From the NCBI GenBank assembly GCA_015680685.1, contig MNCI01009275.1, positions 116,838 through 180,837 of the forward strand: a DNA stretch of 64,000 nt, read 5' to 3'. The notes beneath the pieces were generated by a model that saw only the letters and a list, made by a program, of their open reading frames with translations, was not told where the DNA came from and ran no database searches. The position numbers were made by a program, and so were the translations under genes. Source of the DNA: Gnetum montanum. Taxonomy: Eukaryota > Streptophyta > Gnetopsida > Gnetales > Gnetaceae. Positions 10,411 to 23,059 of this stretch are shown here, piece by piece (position 1 is the first letter of the stretch; the number at the start of each line of letters is the position of its first letter).

Positions 10411-13400
10411 GTAAATGATGAAGTACTTAGTACTCTAGATTTTACTGACTTTAACACTTGTGTGGATTGCATAAAGAGAAAGCAGACCAATATGTCAAAG
10501 AAAGGTGCCAAGAGGAGTTCAAACATATTAGAGATCATACATACAAATATTTGTAGTCTAGATATGGAAGCATATGGTCAAAAGTATTGCATTACCTTTA
10601 TTGATGATTATTCATGGTATATGTATCTCTACCTATGTCATAACAAGAGTGAAGCTTTAGATGCCTTTAAGGTGCTTAAGGTTGAAATAGAGAAACAATT
10701 TGCTATGAAAATAAAGATAGTGAGATTTGATAGAGGTGGTGAATACTATGTAGATATACTAATGATGGATAAGCACCTGGTCCATTTGTTAAGTTTCCTC
10801 AAGAGCATGGGATTGTTGCCTAGTGCACTATGGTTGGTTCTCCAAACTAGAATGGTGTGGCAGAAAGAAGAAATTGAACATTATTGGACATGGTGCGGAG
10901 TATGCTTAGTAGCTCTAAGCTTCCTAAGTCCTTGTGGACTGAAACTCTTAAGACAGATGTATATATATTAAACTGAGTTCCAACCAAGGTTTTCTCAAAG
11001 ACATCATTTGAATTATGAAAAGGTTGGAAATCGAGTTTACAACATATCCATGTTTGGGGATTCCTATTTGAAGTAAGAGTCTATAATCCATGAGAAAAGA
11101 AGCTATACCTAAGGATCATAAGTGGGTATTTCGTTGGATATGTTGAATGGTCTAAGGGATATATATTCTATTATCAATCACATAATACTAGGTTTTTGAA
11201 ATCAAGGAATTCTAAACTTCTTGAGAATGACTTGATTAGTGGGAGTAGTAGATCTTGCAACATTGTTCCTGAGATAGATCATATAGACGCTCAACCCATT
11301 ATTTCAAGTGATAGACTAATTATTGTGCACAATATGCCTAGAGCACAAATGAGTAATGAACAACAACCAGTCATTGAAGTTCCACAAATTACTAATCAAG
11401 AAGTAGTAGATCCAGCTGACCAACAGATACCAAAACCTATTGAACAGCCTGTTGAACATCATGATCCTCAAGAGAATGATGAACCAACATTAAGAAAATC
11501 TACTAGAGTAAGATGACCAATGATTTCTAGTGACTATATGGTGTATCTACAGAAGTTTGACTACAACATAGGAGTCAAAAATGATCTCGAAGTGTTTTCA
11601 CAAGCCATGAGTTGTAAGGAATCTAACTTGTGGTATGATGACATGAAAGATGAGATGAACTCTATGTCATTTAATGGAGTCTGGGATCTTGTCAAGCTGC
11701 CTAATTGTGTAAAAGCTAGTGGATGCAAATTGGTCGTCAAGACTAAGAAAGACTCATTAGGGAACATTGAAAGATATAAGGCCAGACTTGTTGCTAAAGG
11801 GTTCACTCAAAAAGAGGGAATAGATTACAAGAAGAAATTTTCTCCTATATCTAAGAAGGACTTCATTCATGTTAACATGGCATTGGTTGCTCATTTTGAT
11901 CTTGAATTACATCAAATGAATGTGAAATAGAATTCCTTAATGGTGATCTAGAGGAAGAGGTTTATATGAAACAACCTAAAGGATTTTCCTCTAGTGATGG
12001 TGAGAAATTGGTATGCAAGCTCAAGAATTCCATATATGGATTGAAACAGGCCTCTCGTAAACAGTGCTTAAAATTCCATGATATCATCACTTCATTTGGT
12101 TTTGAAGAAAACATCATGGATCAATGTATATACTAGAAGGTCAATGGAAGAAAAATCTATTTCCTTATTATATGTGTGGATGATATTCTTCTTGCAACCA
12201 ATAATAGTGGATTTCTATATGAGGTGAAACATTTTCTCTCTAAGAATTTTGAAATGAAGGACCTGGATGAGGCATCTTATGTCATTGGCATTCAGATCCA
12301 TAGAGATAAATGTAGATGTATTCTAGGACTATTACAAGAAACCTATATCAATAAAGTTTTAGAGAGTTTTTGAATGAAAAATTGTTCACCAAGTATAGCA
12401 CCCATTATGAAGGGTGGCAGGTTCAATTTAAACTAGTGTCCTAGGAATGATTTAGAGAAGAGTTAGATGAGCAACATTTCGTATGCTTCAGCTGTTAGAA
12501 GCCTTGTGTATGCTTAGGTATGCACAAGACCTAACATTGCATTTTCTATGGGAATGTTGGGTAGATATTAGAGTAATCTAGGTATTGACCACTAAAGGGC
12601 TGCAAAGAAAGTGATGAGGTACCTTCAACTTATAAAAGACTACATGCTTATGTATAAACAAATTGACTCCTTGGAGGTGATTGGCTACTCCAATTCAAAC
12701 TTTTCTAGCTATGCCAATTCATGAAAATCCAAATCTGGTTATGTTTTTATGCTAGCTAGAGGGGCTATATCCTAGAGGAGGGGAAAGCAAACTTTGATTG
12801 CTACTTCCACAATGGAGGTAGAGTTTGCTTCTTGTTTTGAGGCTACTTCACATGGTATATGGTTAAAGAGTTTCATAACAGGGCTTAGAATTGTGCATTC
12901 TATACCTAGGCCATTAAGAATGTTTTGTGATAATTTAGCTATTTTCTTTATGGCTAAGAATAATAAGAGTGACATTCGAAGTAAATACATTGACATAAAG
13001 TACTTAGCCATATGGGAACGCATTAAGGAAAACAAAGTGATCATTGTGCATATAAGTATTGAATTAATGATAGTTGATCCTTTGACAAAAGAAATGTCAT
13101 TGAAGTCATTTAGGGATCATGTAGTTCGGATGGGACTTGGTTCCATAATGTAACTTTTGTACATACAACTTACAATCTTAATGAAACTCTTATTCAGTTG
13201 TGATATTTTCTCATATGGTTTGCACATATAGTTATTAGCGAAAATACACACATGGTAGGGCCTTGAATGAACATTGGGTTTATTCATAAAGTTAAGTTAC
13301 TATATAAGGAATTAAGTTTTGAGAGATAATACATTGTAATACATAGAAGATAATACTCACATTAAGAGGAACTATCGCCATGATTCATGCATTTATTTCT

Positions 13401-13442
13401 TGAACTCTGAATTTGATTAAATATGGAGATCAAGTGGGAGAT
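10411..13442 (+). pseudogene. Copia-type polyprotein remnant (integrase, RT, RNase H)
   Basis: The 5' end is missing: sequence starts inside the GAG-pre-integrase domain (CVDCIKRKQT) and runs into an integrase core with FIDDYSWYMYLY and RFDRGGEYY (10411-10971). A Pro- and acid-rich stretch precedes the reverse transcriptase (11520-12400), which shows VVKTKKDSLGNIERYKARLV, SIYGLKQASR and the catalytic CVDDILLATN. RNase H (12794-13153) starts with LIATSTMEVEFASC and ends with VDPLTKEMSLKSFRDHV. Order INT-RT-RH defines Copia. Several stops and frameshifts separate the open pieces (for example 11930 and 12374). gag and the 5' LTR are absent. A polypurine tract (caagtgggaga, 13431-13441) precedes the 3' LTR. 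Confidence 0.9.
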
Positions 13443-13790
13443 TGTAATGTGTGTTTACGCATTGACGTGGCCTCCATATCCATTGACGCTTATACGCGTT
13501 GGCATAACATGTTTTTGTGTTGGTGTTGTGATGGTGTCCACATCTAGATGGGGTCTTGGGTCTCTTATTTTTCAAATTTTCTCTCATCGTAACCAATTCC
13601 ATGGCCTATAAATTCATTCTTGATGGGAGAACAAAGGCACCATGAATCACAACTGGATTGCAGTTCAGGTCCCTTTCATAGACATTTGGAGGTTGCATAC
13701 ACCATCATTGCATAGCGCTGTGTGAAAGAAGAATCAGAACAAGATTTGTCAAAGGCATTAATGGTTGGAGGTCAGTTCCATTTTTCTTTT
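13443..13790 (+). repeat. Copia 3' LTR (right end approximate)
   Basis: It starts TGTAATGTGTG directly after the tract caagtgggagat, the usual Copia PPT-LTR border. A TATA box (tataaatt, about 13608) lies inside. The 5' LTR is missing, so the right end cannot be fixed; 13790 is an estimate. Confidence 0.65.
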
Positions 13791-14639
13791 GCATTCTATA
13801 CTTTAATTACTTATGCAATCTGGTTTTCTACACAATTATTTTCTTACATGACTATGTTGGAAGTGTTTTTCTTTATGGACAAGTCTTGACATAAAGTTTT
13901 GGATTTTATTTTAAATTTTCTATCAGTGGGTCTACTACTTCAAAATTACAATGTGACAAAACATGTCCTTGGACTTTTCTTTTCATCCCTAGTAGTCTCT
14001 ATTGCAATTATTGTTTTTCTTTGTAGACACATTAAGTCTCAAAGTTAAGTTTTCCATTCATATTCCTACACTAGTGGGTCTGCTCTTCCCATATTTCAAC
14101 ATTATCCAAGAAGGATTGGAATTTGGATTTATCATTGCTAGTTAGCTATTTTTTTATTTATGTTTTCTTGCTTTAAGTTTTTCTCTTACTTGAAGCCTAA
14201 AAAAAAATTTTAAAATAAAATAAATAATTTAAAAACTCTTAAGGCTATTACGTGCATTTCCCATAATTCTACATGTGTTTTCTCATATCCATCCTTTTGT
14301 TATCCTACTAAAATCATAAAAGCTACCCTGAAAATCATAAATGATGGTACCTTTGGTTCTTTTGTTGTGTACATCATGTATTATATTCTAGTTTGTTCTT
14401 CAAAAAATTATTACACATTGTTAATGACAAGAAACTTGGGAGAAAACTATAAAATATGAGTAAAAAATTTAAAATGTGAAAAAAGATCATAAAATTCCAA
14501 GCCATTTTGGGAGACCATTGGGATATCGATATTATATTTTCTAGTGCATGCCTAAAATCTTATAGACAATCTTAATCGAACCACAAACAGGATGAGATGT
14601 TTCTACTCTATCCTTCTATCCTTATCAACCTTATCATAT
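13791..14639. other. AT-rich stretch, nothing recognised
   Basis: No open frame of note, no repeat border and no family resemblance is visible here. It may include the end of the Copia LTR. Confidence 0.5.
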
Positions 14640-15106
14640 CACTTCTATATTCTCACATCACATTGTCATGCATTGAATTTTCCTTTTCCGCTCAATTTTT
14701 TCAATGCTAACTTTGTAATTAACTTTTTTGAGGACTCCATTGTCAAACATTGAATAGTCTTGTTACTGAGTTTTCAACTAACCAACCAATGACTGCCATG
14801 CCCAACATTGAATTATCTTTTCCACTCATTTTTCCACCATTATCTTTGTTATTAACTTTTTCAAGGTATGGACCTCATTGTCAAACATTGAATAATCTTG
14901 TTACTGAATTTTCAAGTAGCCAACTAGTGACTACCATGCCTAGCATTGAATTGTCTTTTCCACTCATTTTTCCATTGCTAACTTTGTTTTTAACTTTTTC
15001 AAGGTATGGAATCCATTGTCAAACATTGAATAGTCTTGTTACTGAGTTTTCAACTAACCAACCAATGATTGTCATGCCTAGTATAGACCACAAAATTAAT
15101 GCTTGA
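14640..15106. repeat. 138-bp tandem repeat, about 3.3 copies
   Basis: The phrase tcaaacattgaata recurs at 14743, 14881 and 15019, exactly 138 bp apart. Flanks such as ttgttactgagttttcaa and tttttccactcat repeat in step. Because 138 is 46 codons, one plus frame (14750-15106) stays open with the repeated residues LVTEFSTNQP. I treat this as a by-product of the repeat and not as a gene. A related single unit lies on the minus strand at about 48640-48720. 15107-15645 after it is AT-rich with nothing recognised. Confidence 0.9.
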
Positions 15107-15650
15107 TGCTGTTAGGATTAAACTTTTAACATTGGTATAATTGGACATAACTATCATCATGAAGGATTTAATCCAAGGTAAATAATCCAAACCAAAATTG
15201 AAAAATTATTACTAGGATAGATATAGATCTATTGGATACTAAAAATATACATGCTATAAGTTTTAGAAATAAGTTTTCTTTATAACATATGGAACAAATT
15301 AATCAAATTTTCACTTTTAATATTTAATATACATGTAACATAGCATGAAAATGTACTATTCTTCTTCAAATAAAAATATTTTCTTTTTCTAATATATTTT
15401 TTCAAAGTGCTTGAACTACTACTTTTACCAATTTGTGAACTTAATTAGAAATAAAATAAAAAATGTCCTTTTCAATATTCCATTTATTATATCATAGAAC
15501 TCTCTCTTTCAGGAAGTCATCCTTTATCATGAGTATCCATCATCACTTTTTTGAAGTATTTTTCCAAAGAAGATGTAAAAAGGTTATGAGTATAGGCTAT
15601 ACTAACAAATAGCTTCAACTTCTAAGGGTATCATTTTTGCTTCAAAAAAC

Positions 15651-17101
15651 TATTGATGTGTAAGTTTTGGATGCACCAACACCTAGGGGAAAAACTCGTT
15701 TAAGAAAACTATTACCTAAGGTGCCTCCCATATAGATATGGAAATTCAGGAATAGTCTCAACTAGAGAGGGCCATGTGATGTTCCAAAAAAAGTAAATGA
15801 AACTGAAAAGTCAAGAGAATTTAAATTGAAAAACTATCTTTAATTTCAAGATTTAATGAAAATATGGTACCTAGTAAATTCAAACTATTTTCTAGTCTCT
15901 TGTTGCTACTATTGGTCCATCACCATCAATGGTGTCCACTGCCGAGTAGGAAGACATTGACCATTGCTAGAGAGGGAGAGAGAGAGAATCTATTCTACTA
16001 CTGCTGGCTAGACAGTTGTCACATCTATTGTTGTTGTGTTGTTTGCCACTACTAGCATAGAACTCTAGGCTACTTCTATGGTAGAAGGAGACCTCTTGCA
16101 TGTTGTTTCTATCTAACGCTACACATTGGCCACTTGGTTCTGCCACTGTCACAACCCCTTTTTTGCACATGCACTGAATTGTCTACTATGCATTGATGCT
16201 AAGAGACTCACAATAGTAATGCCTTTGGAAGAGAGAGAGAGAGATGCTACCATCATTTCATCTACTATGTGCCATTCTAACATCGCCAATTGCTTTAGAC
16301 ACATCTCTAATGTTATGCGTTGCATGACTATGATGTTGCTGCGAGGGAGGAGAGAGAGAGAGAACTCTAATCCTACTACCTATAACTATGATTACCACCA
16401 CCATGTGATCTACTACCATGTGTTACACTATTGCTTGGACTAGGAAGGAGGAGAGAGAGAGAGAGAGATGCCACTATTGTTTCATCTATCATTTTCATCA
16501 ATCACTTGCAATGTCACTACATTGTGCTACTAGTGACCACTTACCTGTCACATGCCTACCACTGATAAGAACCTCTGATGCACTGTTGCTAATGCCTATA
16601 CCTATTGCTGTAGGTCATTACCACACTAGTGATCATTAGAGAATTGTAGGCCACTATTGCTAAGAGGGAGATGTCCAGTGATCTACCCCTTATTCTCATC
16701 TGCTAGTGAAAGAGGGAGAGGCCCTAATGCTCCCTTGTAGCAGGTCCTGACCTTCCTTTATAGTCACTCACCATTGGTTATGCCATGTCATCCACCACCT
16801 GGGCCATCATGTAACTTCCATAATGCCCAGCACTGCCACCCACATTCGCATGTAACTCTTGTAACCACCATCGTCTGTTATGCCACCTTTGCAGCCATTA
16901 CGTAACCCACTTTCTACATCACCCAGGCTGTTATGTCCATGCCATCATGGCATGGTAATGTAACCACTACCACAAGATCACCATTATGAATTGGGCTCTA
17001 AGACATGCTTGTACAAATTAACTTTCTTTGTGCTCGATGCTAGGGAATTAGACTTGTTAATCATGGCCTCATGCCTAGCATGGACGATGTTGGCATCAAC
17101 A
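15651..17101 (-). repeat. A1 3' LTR
   Basis: Left LTR of A1, 1451 bp. It ends in the shared ggcatcaaca at 17101. GA-rich runs and short CAC/ATC-rich stretches are typical of this family. Confidence 0.88.
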
Positions 17102-17478
17102 CTTAGTCCCTAAACTAGAAATTGCATGTAAGTGCAAGGAACAGTACAACCTTAGAAATCTTAAAAGGAGATGTAGAAGATAGAAGACAAAGTTAGGACT
17201 TAGATAAGAACCACCAAAATTAGAATTGGGAAAAGAAGGTTTAGTATTCTGATAATGAAAAGGATAATATTCAAAAAATGAGAATCATTAATTTTTCAAA
17301 GAAAGGAAAAAAATAAAAGGTTTAGAAATAGGGGTTTTCAAAAGGGAGCACAAGAAAATAAAATTAAGGGGAAACAATAGTTTTGAGGTAGGAATAAAAC
17401 AAGATCAAGAAAAACTAGTATTTTAAAAAATGGGAAAAAAAGGCTAGAAAACTAACCCTCCTTCTAGCACCAAAAAGG

Positions 17479-18881
17479 TGTTGATGTGTAAATTTTGGAT
17501 GCACCAACACCTGGGGGGAAAACTTGTTTAAGGAGACTATTACCTAGGATGTCTTCCATATGGGTATAAAGACCTAGAAATAGTCTTAGTTGGAGAGGGC
17601 CATGTGACATTCTAAAAAAAGTAAATGAAATTGAAAAGTCAAGAGAATTTAAATTGGAAAACTATCTTAAATTTTAAGACTTAATAAAAATATAGTAACA
17701 AGTAAATTCAAACTATTTCCTAGTCTCTTGTTGCTACTGTTGGTCCATTATTGTCGGTGGTGCCCACTATCGAGTAGGAAGACCTCGACCACCACTAAAG
17801 AGGGAGAGAAAGAGATCAATTCTACTACTACTGGCTAGATAGTTCACACATCTACTACTATTGTGCTATCTACCATTGCTAGCATAGAACCCTAGGCCAC
17901 TGCTACTGTAGAAGGAGAACTCCTGCATGCTACCACTATCTGACACTATGCATTGGCCACCTAGTTGTGCCACTATCATAGCCACCTTCATGAACCCACG
18001 TTGCACTGTCTACCACCATGTTGCTAAGATGCCAATGCCATTCTATCTACCATGTGCTGTCATAATGCTCCTACTCATCTCAAGTGTGTCTCTGACGCTA
18101 CGCATCATGTGCCTGCGATGTCATTATGAGAGAGGAGAGAGAGAGAACTCCAATTCCACTACTTGTAACTACGATTGCCACAACCATATGATCTGCTACC
18201 GTGTCTTACACTACTACTTGGACCAGGAGGGAGGAGAGAGAGATATGATGTCATTGTTTCATTTGCAATTGTCATCGGTTGCTTGCGATGTCACTATGTT
18301 TTGTTGCTAGTGACCACCTACTTGTTGCATACCTACTACTAACAAGAACATCTAACTTGTTGCTGCTAATGCTTGCACCTGCCACTATTGGTCACTGCCA
18401 CATTGGTGATCATCAGAGAACTGCAGGCCACTATTGCTAAGAGGAAGACGTCTGGTGATCTGCCCCTTGTTCTCGTTTGCTGGTGGGAGAGGGGGGAGAT
18501 CCAATGATCTCCCTTGTAGTAGGTCCCAAACTTTCTTTATAGTTTCTCACTATCAGTTACACCATCTCATCCACCACCTATGCTGTTACATAACTTTCAT
18601 AATGCCCATCACTATCACCCCACATCAACACGTGACTCCTGTAACCACCATCGTTAGTTACACCTCCTCTACGACCATTATGTAACCCAATTTCTACACC
18701 ACCTGGGTCATTACATTAACATAATCATGACATGGAAATGTAGCCACCACCACAAGCTCACCATTATGAATTAGGCTCTAAGATGTGCTTGTACAAATTA
18801 ACTTTCTTTGTGCTCAATGCTAAGGGATTAAACTTTTTGATCATGGCCCTATGCCTAGCATGGACGATGTTGGCATCAACA
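17479..18881 (-). repeat. A1 5' LTR
   Basis: Right LTR of A1, 1403 bp, starting tgttgatgtgtaaattttgg and ending ggcatcaaca. In its first 188 or so bases it differs from the left LTR at about 29 sites, all transitions by hand count. Confidence 0.88.
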
Positions 18882-18886
18882 AAAAC

Positions 18887-19085
18887 ATAATTTTATATTA
18901 TGTTTATCTCTTCACTTTAAATAACTAAGTTGACTAATTATGCATAGAAGTTTGAAACAACTTTTGTATTGAGCTTTCCTTGTTTTGTCCATTCAACTTG
19001 TGAGCTAGTTGCACACTAGGATGAATTTTCTCTTATTTCATTGATAATTTACCCTTCTTCTTCATTTATGAGCAAAGGTTTTAGG
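18887..19085. other. Short AT-rich spacer
   Basis: This continues the sequence interrupted by A1 (left flank up to 15650). Nothing is recognised in it. Confidence 0.4.
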
Positions 19086-20640
19086 TTCATATCCAGAAAA
19101 GATATGTACAAGTATGTGATAAGCAAGAGGAAGAAACTTTAGAAGATGTCATATAAAAAAAGACTCTACCAATCCAAAAGTCTAATACTGACATAGCCAC
19201 TAAGGTAGAAAAGATTGTGGGACTCGATGGACAAACAATTCGCAATAGCCTTACAAATGGTAGAAGAAAGAACTAAGTAAACCTTTAGTAAGGGCATGGA
19301 GAAGAAGAAAAGAGACTACAAATGAAAAGGAAAAGTTTCTTTAGTGAAAAAATATTTAGATTCAAGCTTAGATGATGAGGAAAGGTGTACAGTGTGCCAA
19401 ATAGAACATCCTAAGGGATGTTGTCCTATAATGGCGAATTTGCTAGAAACAGGGGAATATGAACTTAATCCAAGATTCATTAAAAAGAAAATGCCAAAAT
19501 GGTTACCTTACCCTCAAGGTAACTATTAACAAATCTTTCAACCACCCTACTATCCAAGTGAAGCTTACCCATAGCCATAGGAGTAGTATCATCAACAATG
19601 GCAACAACCACAATTGTAGGTGATGCCACCATCGAGATAGCAGTACCTATATCAACAACCAAAAACTTATGGATAATAGATGCAACATTCGATATCTTTG
19701 AAAAATGAAGCAATTTAGACTTCTTGGGACTATCCACCAGAGTACTATAGACCTACATTTCCAAGGATAGATTCTAATCCATATGTACATCAAACAACAA
19801 CTAGTCCATTAAATCAACCTTTTAATCCTTTATTACCTATGCCACCACCTGCAATGCAAGGGGAGTTTTCGTCATATCCACAACAAAACAATGCTACAAG
19901 GGTAGTAAATATACAAAGAGAGGATCATACTAGCAATACTAAAGAAAAATAGAGGAAACATCCTTTCTTCTAGACAAGTCCAAAAAAAAAACTAGTAGAG
20001 TAAGGATCTTATTCAATCATGTTCCTTATCTGAAGGATACTCCTATAAACACCCTACTTCTCCAACAATAAAATTAAGAAATTATGACTATCATGCTAAC
20101 TAAAATGGTATAAGATTGGATAAAGGCATGAACTCTTCCTAAGAAAAGAATTGATCTAGGAATTCCTCTAATTTATTTGCAAATTGTTGAAAATTCACCA
20201 TGCAAGGCTGTACTAGACTTAGATTCTGGAGTAAACTTGATATCCCAAGAAACATATAAGGCATGAAACCTACTACCCTTAAATAAGTGCAACATAAGCT
20301 TAGAGCTATTAGATCAATATATTACCATTCCTTTTGAATAGATAGAAGATATGGTAACCACTATTAATGGTGGTCTTATTTAGTAGATTTTCTAGTGATG
20401 GACATGAAGAATGATAACAAATAATTTCCTATCATTATGGGAAGAGCATGGCTTAGCACAATAGATGATAAGTTAGAAATGAGAGATTTGTCTATGTAAA
20501 TCTCCAAAGAAGATGTGCAAAGAGCCATACATACACAAAGAACTTCATGCAGAACTAAAGATAACAAAGGGTGTAGTTGTGAATTGAAAGTTCAAAATTT
20601 CAACATCAACCTTACACTAACCCACCTTATCTTAATTTAG
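19086..20640 (+). pseudogene. Element B3: gag 3' part and protease remnant
   Basis: Gypsy-like family B. At 19344-19529 an open piece contains CTVCQIEHPKGCCPIMANLL and then YELNPR, matching the Cys-rich gag segment of B1 (CEICQYDYPKGCCPI) and B2. A Pro/Gln-rich stretch follows to about 19930. Near 20200-20280 a protease reads AVLDLDSGVNLISQETYKA, with the Asp-Ser-Gly type active site in altered form. Further on come FPIIMGRAWL and IDDKLEMRDL. RT, RNase H and integrase are absent: the protease side passes straight to the T-rich 3' domain at about 20640. Many TAG/TAA stops show it is dead. Confidence 0.8.
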
Positions 20641-22146
20641 GAATTAATAAGTGCTTTTCAAATTTTTTATTTTCTAATTTTTTTGTTTCTAATTTCTTAT
20701 TATACCTTTTCACATTTCCTACCAATTTTCACATTCTTTTATATCTTTTCATTCTTTTATACTTTCTGATTTCTTAATCTTTTAATATTCTTTAATATTT
20801 TTTCAAATTCTTTCTCTATATTTCCATTTTTTCTATGAATTACATCATTTTTCCTATACATATTTTTGTTAATTTCCAATAAAATACACTGAATAAAGAA
20901 ATATTTAGCCCTAATAAGGTGAATATTGCCCTATATTATAAAATCACAAGGAATTGATTACCTATATAGTAAGACCACAACATTCATCCATCCATTCCAA
21001 TAATAAGAGGTTGTTACCATGGCCATAATGATATTCTTCTTACAATAAAACTAAGAATAAACCTATGATCATCATGCTTGGATAGAAAAGTGAAGAACCA
21101 AGTGAAAATGACAAGGGTGTGACATCAAAGGAACTTGTGGATTCTTTGGGACTATTAGTGTGAGTTCTATTCTATTTCTAAGGATGCATTATATCCTTGT
21201 AGATCTAACAACAAATGGGAGTATAGTACAATAAGTGTTGCCTTACCATATCATTGGAAAGACATATTCCCATGTCTAAAGGTAGTCCTCTAGTAAGGTC
21301 GACATAGTTAATAAAAACCATGTCCAAAATAAATTTCTAGGGGTTCCACTGGAAAGACATGTTACCCATGCTCGAAGGTAGGTAGCTTTTCAAGAATCTC
21401 AAAAATAAAAAGTGCAATTAATAAAATCCTCCCTTGAACAACATGTCAAGTGGTAATACTCCTTATAACAATGGTAGTCTTATAGTTGTGAATTCCAGAG
21501 ATGAAACAATGCAATGTAATTGGAAAGTGGTTTGGACTTGGTTTGAATCTTGGAAAGAAGAACTAATGATTACTTTAACCATAGATTATACACAAGAATT
21601 CATTATGCCTATGGTAAGATACCTCATGTCCCAATTTCAACAATTCCTTCTATAATCCATCTCACCTCATTGTATATGTAATCATAACTTTGTGGTTTCA
21701 TATGATATAGTGATATTTTCACAATTTACCAATATTAACATGTGTGTTTTGCAAGACAATATGCCTTACATTCAAATATTTGGGTGCCTATGGACACTTT
21801 TAGGCATGGTTATACAAGGGCACTAAGCGTTGGAGCCTACTTTGGGGAAGACCCACTTGTATAACTCTTGTATTTCATACTTGAAAAGCACTTCCACTTC
21901 ATCTTGTGCCTTCTAAAATAATCACGACTCAAAATATACTTCCCATATCATCTAATAATATGTTCATACATTTAAAATTCTTAACCCATCTCTTATCTAT
22001 CCAATAAAATTTCATTGCCCAAGATTCTTTCTTTATGAACTTTAAATGCAAAATTCTCAAATTTTAGTCCTTTCATGGAATTCGCTCTAGAAAAAAATGA
22101 AGACACAACTCCAAGCATCTCCACTATGGCCTACCCTATCCAACAA
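20641..22146 (+). other. Noncoding 3' domain of B3
   Basis: This starts with a T-rich tract (20650-20900) and is collinear with the 3' domains of B1 (34022-35506), B2 (40690-42252) and B4 (59545-58260 on the minus strand). Shared blocks include ccataatgatattctt, ggaaagacatgttacccatg and a hairpin-bearing block at 21781-21870 (tgccta to taggca stem, then tactttggggaagaccca). Its function is unknown. It precedes the LTR at 22147. The open stretch at 21434-21655 lies inside and is not conserved as a frame. Confidence 0.72.
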
Positions 22147-23059
22147 TGATGAATGGTGATGAATCATGATTCATCTGGTTGCGATACTAGAACCATGATA
22201 TCGGATACGTGATATCGGGTACACGATATTGTATCCAACAGTGATATCAGATATGTGATATCATGGTTCCTGTGTGGGCCTATAAATACACATGTAGGCA
22301 CATGGGAAAAAGGGAGTCTTTAGTTAGTTTTTAGTGAGCTAGTTTAGTGTTAGAGTAGAGTATTTTTTTCATTTTTTCCTCTCAACTACTTTCCCCCAAT
22401 GCATGCCTACAATGTTATGATTGTAATTATACGGCATCCTTTATTTGGGTGTGATGTACTTAGACACGCACATGACTGGAAATAAAGATTGAGATTACTT
22501 CATCATTGCAGCATTAACTTAGTTTAATTATTTAATTGTTATTGTTATTTATTACTTTCATAGTTAATATCTCTTCACCCTAAACTCCTCAAACGCAGAA
22601 TGAGTATGACTTAATCATGAGCATTTAATTGTGACTACTTGGTAACCCAGTAGCATACCTAGGATTTGCGCTTGGTAATCTTAGTAGTAGTCATGCATGA
22701 GGTCCAAGATGTGTACGGATGATTAAGGAATGGATGCTCATCCCACTTAGGCTAGCTTAGATTCTCTTTCCCTATCTCCTATTAGTTTAGATTCTCTCTC
22801 CCTCTTTCTCTTAGCTTAATTAAAGATATTTTCCATTACCTCTAGAAGTAGCACTAGGTTAGAAACCACATCATACACCTCACTCTGGACTAAACCATAT
22901 GTGACAAAGCAAATACTAGTCCAAGTGGGAAGACAACAAACTGTAATCAATGAGTAACTATCTAGATACCACAACTAGCCTGCTGCGGAGTTCAACCAGA
23001 TCATGTGTGAAATGCTCCTATTCATATGGTTGAGTGTAGGGGTACCTCGCCACTCATCA
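22147..23059 (+). repeat. LTR between B3 and the C1 coiled-coil ORF
   Basis: It begins TGATGAATGG. It has a GATATC array (22197-22262), a TATA box (tataaata, 22281) and an aataaa signal (near 22479), and it ends ctcgccactcatca like the B1 LTR. The body aligns with the LTR at 25682-26544 (shared ttggtaacccagtaa, tggtaat, tttagttt). It serves either as 3' LTR of B3, as 5' LTR of C1, or both. A possible target duplication CCAAC (22140-22144 and 26545-26549) would make 22147-26544 a unit, but two extra bases separate it from the TG start. Confidence 0.78.
22197..22262. promoter_or_regulatory. GATATC array upstream of the LTR TATA box
   Basis: GATATC palindromes start at 22197, 22211, 22243 and 22257, with a decayed GATATT at 22225. 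The steps are 14, 14, 18 and 14 bp. The TATA box begins at 22281. The position in U3 suggests a promoter element. The binding protein is unknown. Confidence 0.6.

Larger units (their letters stand above)
15651..18881 (-). mobile_element. Complete family-A LTR element A1, internally deleted
   Basis: The element has two LTRs of about 1.4 kb (15651-17101 and 17479-18881) around only 377 bp. Outer ends read TATTGATG (from TGTTGATG) and CATCAACA. Five-base target duplications AAAAC flank it at 15646-15650 and 18882-18886. By comparison with A2 it lies on the minus strand. The primer-site side is near 17478 (minus-strand TTTTTGGTGCTAGAAGGAGG) and the polypurine side near 17102-17120. No gag or pol survives, so it could move only with help from another element. 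Open stretches within the LTRs (for example 16126-16443 and 17927-18310) follow low-complexity GAGAGA and CAC-rich sequence and are not genes. Confidence 0.92.

Noticed and set aside
11561-11806. Minus-strand open frame of 81 residues
   Set aside because: It is the shadow of the Copia RT reading on the plus strand.
15864-16639. Small open frames in the first A1 LTR
   Set aside because: They do not align in frame with the second LTR at 17479-18881 and contain low-complexity sequence.
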